NCBI RefSeq assembly: GCF_030067815.1
Contig: NZ_CP125968.1
Span: 124,001 to 188,000 of the forward strand
Direction of reading: 5' to 3'
DNA from: Sporosarcina thermotolerans
GTDB lineage: Bacteria; Bacillota; Bacilli; Bacillales_A; Planococcaceae
DNA: 64,000 bases
In this document: piece by piece, positions 57,885 to 64,000 of the stretch
How the letters are laid out: the number at the start of each line of letters is the position of its first letter
Numbering within the stretch: position 1 is the stretch's first letter
Notes under the pieces: model-generated
Seen by the model: only the letters and a program-made list of their open reading frames with translations
Database searches by the model: none
Told to the model about the DNA's origin: nothing
Made by a program: the position numbers and the translations under genes

Positions 57885-58904
57885 CTATCCAAAAAATTGA
57901 TGATACAACTTCCTGCCTTCCTTCATATCTCTTAACCCATGAATGAGTAACCTTCCATTTTGGAATAAAACACAACGATAGCCTTCCGCATGGAATTCGA
58001 CGAAAAACGGTGTCACTTTATACGTTGTCCCCAATCGCTTGGCGACTTGCTCGCCGTCCTGCAATGTCAGCGTTCGATTGTTAGCCGGTATGACTTGGAC
58101 CGTTTCTCTTCCACAAAGAACCGCGTAATTCGTCCCTTCAGGTTTATTAAGAGAAGGATATGTAGGCTCCGCTCCGCATGTTTCACAGTGTTCTTTTCGA
58201 ATACGTGAAATTCCTGCTTCGACTTGAGTGTTATTCCACAAGTCGAAATGTAAAAGCTTCGTCATCATTGCGTCTTGATTACCCGTGAGCCATTTTAGTC
58301 CTTCCGCTGTTTGCCTTGCTGCAACGACTTGGACGGCGGGGGCGATGACACCTGCAGTATCGCATGTTTCATTGACAGAAGGGAGGACTGGCAATAGACA
58401 TCTGAAGCAAGCTGTTTTTCCTGGAATGAATGGAAACACTGTGCCGGAACTTCCGACGCAAGCACCGTGGATCCATGGAATTCCTTTTTTCCATGCAACG
58501 TCATTCATGAGAAGTCTTGTTTCGAAATTATCTGTTGCATCCATGATTAAGTCGGCGTCCGCAACCATTTCCTCAAGCATTAGTCCGTCTACATGATCTA
58601 AAACTGTCTTGATATCGCAATCTTGACGGATTTCTTTTAATCTACGTTTTGCAGCAACCACTTTCGGAGTGCCTTGAAGCGCATCTTGTTCTGTGAACAA
58701 TTGCTGTCTTTGCAGATTGGACATCTCCACATAATCTCGGTCTGCAATTGTTAGTTTGCCAACACCAGCTCGGACAAGCATCTCAGAAATAGGCGAACCT
58801 AACGCGCCGCAGCCGATTATGACGACATGTGCACCCTGCAAACGCTCTTGCCCTTCTTTGCCAATCGGCTTGAACAGCGTCTGACGTGAATATCTGTTTT
58901 CCAC
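57885..58904 (-). CDS. moeB: MoeB/ThiF-family adenylyltransferase
   Basis: A 339-residue E1-like enzyme that adenylates the MoaD C-terminus. ATP-binding GCGALGSPISEMLVRAGVGKLTIADRD, R-finger region NLQRQQLFTEQD, and MDATDNFETRLLMND are present, plus zinc Cys pairs CFRC and CETC. A C-terminal extension of about 80 residues is common in Bacillus homologues. GTG 58904 chosen; the longer frame to 58967 lacks a better site. It could also serve ThiS, but the neighbours favour MoaD. Confidence 0.93.
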   Translation of the reverse strand: MENRYSRQTLFKPIGKEGQERLQGAHVVIIGCGALGSPISEMLVRAGVGKLTIADRDYVEMSNLQRQQLFTEQDALQGTPKVVAAKRRLKEIRQDCDIKTVLDHVDGLMLEEMVADADLIMDATDNFETRLLMNDVAWKKGIPWIHGACVGSSGTVFPFIPGKTACFRCLLPVLPSVNETCDTAGVIAPAVQVVAARQTAEGLKWLTGNQDAMMTKLLHFDLWNNTQVEAGISRIRKEHCETCGAEPTYPSLNKPEGTNYAVLCGRETVQVIPANNRTLTLQDGEQVAKRLGTTYKVTPFFVEFHAEGYRCVLFQNGRLLIHGLRDMKEGRKLYHQFFG

Positions 58905-58980
58905 TTCCCCCACACTCCCTTGCAATCTAACATATAGGCAGGCCGCCTTCGCTTCTGAATGAAGCAAGGGCTTCCGGTCT

Positions 58981-59396
58981 TTATAACCGGTCGCCCTCTT
59001 TTGGTAAAGGTGTAATATCGCTAAATGTTCCTACGTAACGTTCGATATCGCCGGAATTATTGACTACGGTATTGATGGTTAGTAATTCGAGATATTCGTT
59101 TCCATCTTTCCGCTTATTCCATACTTCACCTTGCCAATGGCCCACTTCGCTTATTGCCTTCCACATAGCAGCATAAAAATCTTTTGGTTGTCTTCCTGAA
59201 CTGAGAATGTTTGGATTTTTCCCAACTACTTCCTCTTCAGTATACCCTGTGAGCTATGTAAATGCAGGGTTTACCGACATGATTTTGCCATCGGGATTTG
59301 TGACGAGAATCCCTTGCCCTGTTGAATCGAATACTTCTTTTGAAAGTGTCAGACGATCCATATAATACAGCCAAACTACAAGTACAAGTTCAACAA
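58981..59396 (-). pseudogene. PAS-domain fragment with in-frame stop
   Basis: The minus strand encodes a near-complete PAS domain (KEVFDSTGQGILVTNPDGKIMSVNPAFT - stop - LTGYTEEEVVGKNPNILSSG... GEVWNKRKDGNEYLELLTINTV). A TAG sits at the position usually occupied by a conserved residue near 59255. A GAGGAGG site lies near 59400, but no good start codon is in frame. It follows nreC and may be the remnant of a sensor or a small PAS protein broken by base error. Confidence 0.7.
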
Positions 59397-59408
59397 TGCA
59401 CCTCCTCA

Positions 59409-60056
59409 CTAAAAGTTAAGAAACTTCTTTCTTAACGCGTATTCAACAAGTTCCGGTCTGCTTTTCAGGTTTAACTTCCCCATGATTTTGGACTTATGCG
59501 CTTCGACCGTCTTGACGGAAATATAAAGCATTTCCGCGATTTCTTTATTCCCATAGCCTTTTGCAACGAGGGGCAAGATTTCAATCTCCCTTTTCGATAA
59601 AATTTTATAGGGATCTGTCTCTACTTCATCGAAGTCCTTTTTGACGAATTGGCGGACAAGGGAAGTCGCCATGGAAGGATGGATATAGGTGCCTCCGTCG
59701 TAGACCGTCCGAATCGCAGTAACTAATTCTTCGTCGGGAGAGTTTTTCAATACATACCCGGAAGCACCATTTTTTAATACATGAAATAAGTATTCTTCAT
59801 CGTCGTACATCGTAAGAATAACAACTTTCGTTTCCGGAAAATCTTCTTTTATCTTCCCAGTTGCGATTAAACCACTCTCACCAGGTGGCATGCTTAAATC
59901 CATAAGCAAAATATCGGGACGATGTTTTGCTACCTTGTCATACGCTTCTAGTCCATCTGCGGCAGTTGCTACTACTTCCATATCATTTTGATAGTTCAAT
60001 ATGTGCATAAAACCGCTGCGAACGACTGCATGATCATCTGCAATTATGATTTTCAC
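59409..60056 (-). CDS. nreC: Oxygen-responsive response regulator
   Basis: A 215-residue NarL/LuxR response regulator: receiver with Asp in [11 protein letters not shown] (residue near 53) and LuxR HTH ([43 protein letters not shown]). NreC activates nitrate/nitrite reductase genes under anoxia in staphylococci. GTG 60056 overlaps the nreB stop by GTGA. Confidence 0.94.
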   Translation of the reverse strand: MKIIIADDHAVVRSGFMHILNYQNDMEVVATAADGLEAYDKVAKHRPDILLMDLSMPPGESGLIATGKIKEDFPETKVVILTMYDDEEYLFHVLKNGASGYVLKNSPDEELVTAIRTVYDGGTYIHPSMATSLVRQFVKKDFDEVETDPYKILSKREIEILPLVAKGYGNKEIAEMLYISVKTVEAHKSKIMGKLNLKSRPELVEYALRKKFLNF

Positions 60057-61116
60057 TCGCTTTCCCCTCCTTCAACAACTGGAACTTCCAATTGGATTAC
60101 AGTTCCTTTTCCAAGTTCGGAACGGATATGAAGGTTGCCATCAACGAGCTCTGCTCTCTCTTTCATACTATAAAGGCCAAGACCCGTTCCTTTGGATCCG
60201 TATTTTTCACTTCGAACCCTTTTCCTTCATCCGCCACAAGCAAATGAAGTGATCCATCCGCTTCATACAGACGGACAACGAGTTCATCGACCTCTGCATA
60301 TTTCAACGCGTTGAACACTGACTCCTGACAAATCCGATAGACGACCGTTTCAATTTCGCCGCCATAACGCTTCGACTCTAACTCGGGATGAAAATGAATG
60401 ATGAGGCCATAATTTTTTTCAATCCATTTGAAGTGAGTACGGAATGCTGCTTCCAATCCGAGATCGTCAAGTGTAGCTGGACGCAATTCAACGGAAAGAT
60501 GGCGGATATCATCTAAAAGCCGCATGAGCGAGCCTTCCGTCTGTTGCACTTTTTTCAGCACTTCTTCATCAATATTCATATATTTCAATACACGTAAATC
60601 AACTAATGAACTGAGCATCTCCTGCGCGACACTGTCATGCAATTCACGGGATATACGTTTCCGTTCGTCTTCTTGTGCTTTAATAACTCTTTTCATCATC
60701 AGTTTTTGATTCAATTCTTCTTGTGTCTTGAATTGCTGTGTCAAATCCCGAAGCATGAAAACTCGAATTCCGGATTCTTGGTCGATTGTTTGAATGCTTC
60801 CTGTGTAAGGTATGACACCTCTACCTTTCGTATCAAAATACACTTGGAAGGAACTGATATCTATGTCTGGCTTCGACATATAGCATGCTTCACAAGTCAG
60901 CAATTCATCGGAGCTTGTATACCCTCTGCATATTTTACAAATTGCCCCCGCGCTTCCTGCCATCATTTGCTCATAGACATTTATCTATAATTTCTTCGGC
61001 AGCTGTATTCATCGTGAGGACTTTGCCGTCCCGATCAAAAAGAAGATGGCTTCATTAGAATTGCCATATAGATTCATTAAAAGGCTCGGCAAATTCTCTT
61101 TACTGAACTGAGTCAT
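60053..61116 (-). CDS. nreB: Oxygen-sensing histidine kinase (three frameshifts)
   Basis: About 355 residues. A cytoplasmic PAS domain carries the [4Fe-4S] cysteines [19 protein letters not shown], the oxygen-sensing cluster of NreB; then HisKA_3 with His in [17 protein letters not shown], and HATPase_c ([23 protein letters not shown]). The start [26 protein letters not shown] is at 61116. Frame breaks near 61036 and 60980 (repair [21 protein letters not shown]...VYEQMMAG) and near 60191 (repair [19 protein letters not shown]) split it. Between nreA and nreC with short overlaps. Confidence 0.94.
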
Positions 61117-61576
61117 CTTTCACCATCTCCTTATCATAGAACGGGCCGAATTTCGTACCGATTTCTTGCTTGAATTCCTCAAACTGTTCCGGTGTCAATG
61201 CTTGGTTTTTCCGATAGCCGACAAGCATGACACCGTACACACGACTATACTTATACAGCGGGATTGCCCCGAAACTTTTTAGTCCTTCCGCAACGAGAAT
61301 CGGGTAGTTGAAAAGATTATCTGTGCCCAACTCATGTAATGCATCACCCACAAACATCGATTTGCCTGTCTTGAAAACAAGTCCCGCCACACCTTTTCCT
61401 GATTGGAGAATAATACGGCGGTGCCTCTCGCTTTTATTTCCTGTCACGTGTGCCCACTTCAATTCAAATCCACGTTCTGGCGATTGAACGAGTGCTATCC
61501 CGACATAATCGAATCCGAATACATCGCGGATACGCTCAATCTCTTGCTGGAAGTTAAATCCCACCCATTCTTTCAT
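61100..61576 (-). CDS. nreA: Nitrate receptor GAF protein
   Basis: A 158-residue GAF protein that binds nitrate and modulates NreB. WVGFNFQQEIERIRDVFGFDYVGIALVQ, QSGKGVAGLVFKTGKSMFVGDA and FGAIPLYKYSRVYGVMLVGYR match the family. ATG 61576 chosen for spacing from AGGGAG; overlaps nreB by 17 bp and follows the narI remnant by 25 bp. Confidence 0.92.
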   Translation of the reverse strand: MKEWVGFNFQQEIERIRDVFGFDYVGIALVQSPERGFELKWAHVTGNKSERHRRIILQSGKGVAGLVFKTGKSMFVGDALHELGTDNLFNYPILVAEGLKSFGAIPLYKYSRVYGVMLVGYRKNQALTPEQFEEFKQEIGTKFGPFYDKEMVKDDSVQ

Positions 61577-62008
61577 ATTCATTACTCCCTATAGAAAATT
61601 ATTATCTTTTATCCGCTTTTGCTGGTGACCTTCTATACAGGATATAGCTCCTGCCCGCATAATTCAACGGGACACTCCATACATGGACAAGTCTTGTGAA
61701 CGGCCACATCGCAAAAATGAGGAAACCACTCAGAATATGCAATTTGAACGTCAATGGAACTGAGGCCATATAGCCTGCTTCAGGTCTAATAATTAGTAAG
61801 GAACAGAACCAAACGGAAATGGAATCACGGTAGTCAAATCATAACCCGTTCAGTTCACTGGTACAAAACGAGAATTAACACGCCAATTAGCATCACAAAT
61901 AGCTTCGAATTAATACATCAATTAGCACTGCCATTGGCGGTGTTTTTTCTAATTTATAATTGGTGACTTAAATTCAATTTCGTCTAATAATATAACTTCT
62001 GACGCTAT

Positions 62009-62036
62009 AAAAAAGGACCCGATCAAGGCCCTTTTA
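62009..62036 (-). terminator. Terminator inside the element
   Basis: Minus-strand stem AAAAGGGCC/GGGTCCTTTT (one imperfect pair) with a T run, 55 bp past the 66-residue ORF. Confidence 0.75.
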
Positions 62037-62090
62037 AGATATTAATTATTCAACAATCGCACCCGTTAATTGAACAAAATTACTATTTCT

Positions 62091-62291
62091 CTATCCTTTA
62101 TTTTCTTCTAATTCTAACCTTCTTCGTTCCAGATCTAATTTTTCCTGCTCTAATTTTATTTCTCTTTCCTTAATTTTAAAATGTTTATTGGTAGAGTAAA
62201 TACCCATAATTATGCTAACTATTAGCACAATAACTAATACCACAATTACTATCAACAAAATAAATAATTCCAAATTACTCAGCTCCCTCAT
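62091..62291 (-). CDS. Small membrane protein with charged coiled coil
   Basis: A 66-residue protein: one TM segment (LFILLIVIVVLVIVLIVSII) followed by a charged helix rich in Glu/Lys/Arg (EREIKLEQEKLDLERRRLELEENKG), likely a short coiled coil. Start ATG after GAGGGAGCTGAG. It is the only ORF of note in the element. Not recognised; holin-like or phage-shock-like small proteins share this layout. Confidence 0.55.
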   Translation of the reverse strand: MRELSNLELFILLIVIVVLVIVLIVSIIMGIYSTNKHFKIKEREIKLEQEKLDLERRRLELEENKG

Positions 62292-62701
62292 AATAAATAA
62301 TGACTAAGAGAAAAATTAACATAAGAATTACATCACAGAAACCTAATGTTTCTTCTCTTGAACAATCCTTCACAAACTTTATTTACAATACCTTTAATAT
62401 AGATATTTCCGTATACAACAATCTGGCTCCGTTTGTTGAAGTATCAAATTTTATTCCTTACTCTTTATTATATCAGAGATAACGAACGAAACCTTCAAAT
62501 TACTTAATTTATGCCGCAATTTAATTAACTTCTGATCACTCCAACTTATAAAAATATGTTTTGACATACAAATCAACAGCGGTATTAACACATACGTTAG
62601 CAGAACTACAATAGAAATTGTAATCCTGCTAATAGGCTTGTCGATAGGCTATCTAAAGTAGGTGTGATTCATTTGCAAACGTTGATATATAGGTAAAAAG
62701 G

Positions 62702-62738
62702 AAAGAGTCCAATTCATATGCGAATTTGGACTCTTTTT
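62702..62738. terminator. Terminator near the element's right end
   Basis: Stem AAAGAGTCCAATTC/GAATTTGGACTCTTT around ATATGC, with T runs. Loop shared with the 48463-48514 hairpin. Confidence 0.75.
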
Positions 62739-62841
62739 GTGTGTTTAATTTAGTTTTTGTACCTCTCAACTGAACGGCTTAGTCAAATCCCCGAGTCACA
62801 TTATTCGTAATTTGGGACGCGTATATGCCTATAAAAACGAT

Positions 62842-62945
62842 GAATAACCGACTCTTAGGGGGTTATCACCGACTTGGACGACTTTATCACCGACTCTTGA
62901 CGCTTTATCACCGACTCTCCGCACTTTATCACCGACTCGCTACAA
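62842..62945. repeat. Array L: 21-bp repeats, core TTATCACCGACTC
   Basis: TTATCACCGAC begins at 62863, 62884, 62905 and 62926, with a diverged first unit at 62842 (GAATAACCGACTC) that also encodes the last recognisable narI codons. Same core as array A. The following 95 bp to the next gene includes a TATAAT-like box near 62996. Confidence 0.85.
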
Positions 62946-63041
62946 AAACTGTGAAAAATGTCCAGTATTCCAACTTCATAGATATTAATCTACTGGTATA
63001 ATACGAATATTAGATATAATTCCGGAAATGGGGTTTGTTAC

Positions 63042-64000
63042 TTGTCACTTCAATTTATAAATGCAGAAAAAAGAATCAATGACTCAGTCATCTTCCCTTC
63101 TTTCGATTTATCAGCTGAACGAGGTAAAGTTGTTGCAGTCTATTCCAGCGTTAATATCCGGGAACAACTGATTGGGCTCTTAGTTGGAAAAAACAAATTA
63201 TCTAATGGAGAAATTCGCATCGGTGAGGATGACATTCCCGGGAACAAACATCAAATTGGTTTTTTCTTCTTAAACAGTGGATTATATGAACGTTTATCTA
63301 TTGTAGAAATGATTCAGTTCACAAAAAGTATTTACTCATCCGCTATATCAGTTGCTGAAGTCATTAACTCAGTTCAATTAGGTTCAAAACGTAATGTAAA
63401 AATAAAACAGTTGTCCTATTCCGAGAAAAAACGAGTTCAACTTGCTTGTTTACTTATTCAAAATCCTTTTATTTACATTTTGGAGGAGCCCGATCAAAAC
63501 CTTGATCTGGAAACAAAAAGAATCTTGCTCACTGTTTTAGATGAGATTCGGTTACAGAAAAAGGTAGTTTTCATATTAACGGGAAATCTCGAAAGTGCAG
63601 TCAATTCCTCCGATGAAGTTTGGAGGTTGGACGAAAACGGACTCCATGGCGTCCAGATCGAAGAGCAGATTGAGGCGGATAACGAAATGCCCTCTGAAGA
63701 AGAAATTAATGTTTCGAATGAACAAACCGTACCGGTCGTTCAACCGGTAAAATTCGAAAAAATCCCAACAAAAGTGAACGATAAAATCGTATTATTTGAC
63801 CCTATTGAAATTGACTATATTGAAAGTAATGAAGGCCAATCATTCTTGCATATTAAAGGAGAGTCATTTCCAAGCGTGTTCACCCTGAATGATTTGGAAC
63901 AACGACTACTTCCCTTCGGTTTCTTTCGTTGCCATCGTTCATATATCGTTAATCTTCAAAGGGTAAGAGAAGTGATTACTTGGACAAGGAATAGTTATAG
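63042..64000 (+). CDS. ABC-ATPase-like/LytTR fusion regulator (partial)
   Basis: Open to the window edge, 319 residues visible from TTG 63042. Residues about 1-200 follow the ABC ATPase pattern, but Walker A is lost (VYSSVNIREQLIGLLVG instead of GxxGxGKST) and the signature reads LSYSEKKRVQLA. A Walker-B-like FIYILEEPDQNLDLE is kept. After an acidic linker (IEEQIEADNEMPSEEEIN), a LytTR DNA-binding domain begins near 250 (IEIDYIESNEGQSFLHIKGE; GFFRCHRSYIVNLQRVREV). A pseudo-ATPase that senses or partners a transporter and regulates transcription is the likely role. The next gene, probably an ABC permease, is outside the window. Confidence 0.85.
   Translation, partial: MSLQFINAEKRINDSVIFPSFDLSAERGKVVAVYSSVNIREQLIGLLVGKNKLSNGEIRIGEDDIPGNKHQIGFFFLNSGLYERLSIVEMIQFTKSIYSSAISVAEVINSVQLGSKRNVKIKQLSYSEKKRVQLACLLIQNPFIYILEEPDQNLDLETKRILLTVLDEIRLQKKVVFILTGNLESAVNSSDEVWRLDENGLHGVQIEEQIEADNEMPSEEEINVSNEQTVPVVQPVKFEKIPTKVNDKIVLFDPIEIDYIESNEGQSFLHIKGESFPSVFTLNDLEQRLLPFGFFRCHRSYIVNLQRVREVITWTRNSY

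Larger units (their letters stand above)
61841..62779. mobile_element. 939-bp non-autonomous insertion element in narI
   Basis: Flanked by a perfect 10-bp direct repeat TAGTCAAATC (61831-61840 and 62780-62789). Ends are imperfect inverted repeats: left CCGTTCAGTT...GGTACAAAAC (from 61846), right reverse-complement CCGTTCAGTT...GGTACAAAAA (to 62777), about 24 of 27 matching. Interior is AT-rich, with a 66-residue ORF and two or three terminators but no transposase. Removing it and one repeat restores the narI reading frame exactly. Confidence 0.8.
61602..62847 (-). pseudogene. narI: narI 3' remnant, truncated and interrupted by an insertion
   Basis: Joining 62780-62847 to 61602-61840 on the minus strand gives LFIVFIGIYASQITNNVTRGFDYRDSISVWF and then RPEAGYMASVPLTFKLHILSGFLIFAMWPFTRLVHVWSVPLNYAGRSYILYRR, the C-terminal third of nitrate reductase gamma (heme b subunit) with its stop at 61602. 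The 939-bp insertion and one copy of its 10-bp duplication lie between. The first two thirds of narI and all of narGHJ are absent; homology stops where repeat array L begins. Confidence 0.85.

Noticed and set aside
58905..58980. Molybdenum-cofactor riboswitch upstream of moeB
   Set aside because: The interval is short and shows only a small GAAGC/GCTTC stem; I could not match the Moco riboswitch fold.
61878..61950. Tyrosine recombinase attachment site at the element left end
   Set aside because: The CGCCAAT...ATTGGCG stem looks like a terminator, and the 10-bp direct duplication fits transposition better than site-specific integration.

Overview
The window comes from a low-to-mid-GC Gram-positive, probably a Bacillales bacterium of the Planococcaceae (Sporosarcina-like). 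The evidence is GGAGG-type ribosome sites, many TTG and GTG starts, dense intrinsic terminators, NreABC, and YfiB/YfiC-like and ThrE-type exporters. This placement is inferred; no 16S gene is present.

Layout. 0-11 kb: NorB-like efflux pump, AraC regulator with a GH39-like domain, an IS200/IS605 element (tnpA/tnpB), CNNM transporter, M20 dipeptidase, nitroreductase, DegV, amidase and alpha/beta hydrolase. 10.2-15.6 kb: an accessory islet in a tRNA-Ala(GGC) gene, with split tRNA halves, a damaged integrase and small orphan genes. 15.6-41 kb: chromosomal genes, namely a heterodimeric ABC exporter, a PAS-EAL phosphodiesterase, ThrE exporters, a beta-propeller protein, AtoE-type transporter, pcp, SDR, a DUF2089 operon, serpin, Uma2, acyl-CoA dehydrogenase, a lysine 6-dehydrogenase/semialdehyde dehydrogenase pair, and a TetR/MFS pair. 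41-52 kb: histidine degradation (hutU, hutI, and hutG apart), vitamin B6 salvage (pyridoxamine kinase and an ECF S component) and an AraC-type response regulator. 52-59 kb: molybdenum cofactor synthesis (moaA-mobA-moaD-moaE-mobB-moeA, divergent moaC, moaB, moeB). 59-63 kb: the oxygen/nitrate regulators nreC-nreB-nreA, followed by only the 3' end of narI. That remnant is split by a 939-bp element with a 10-bp target duplication. 63 kb to the end: an ABC-ATPase-like/LytTR fusion.

Two window-wide patterns stand out. First, twelve intergenic arrays of degenerate short repeats have a strict 20-21-bp period. They fall into a few sequence families that recur at distant loci, sometimes inverted. One array sits exactly where narI homology ends. 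Second, about 25 single- or double-base indels, mostly deletions in or beside short homopolymers, break otherwise well conserved genes. Each repairs to a normal-length protein. This fits assembly or sequencing error better than gene decay, so most split genes are reported here as one CDS with the shift located.

Functionally, the Moco cluster and NreABC would serve a NarGHJI nitrate reductase, but narG, narH, narJ and 5' narI are absent from this locus. Either another molybdoenzyme uses the cofactor or the nar operon was lost recently.
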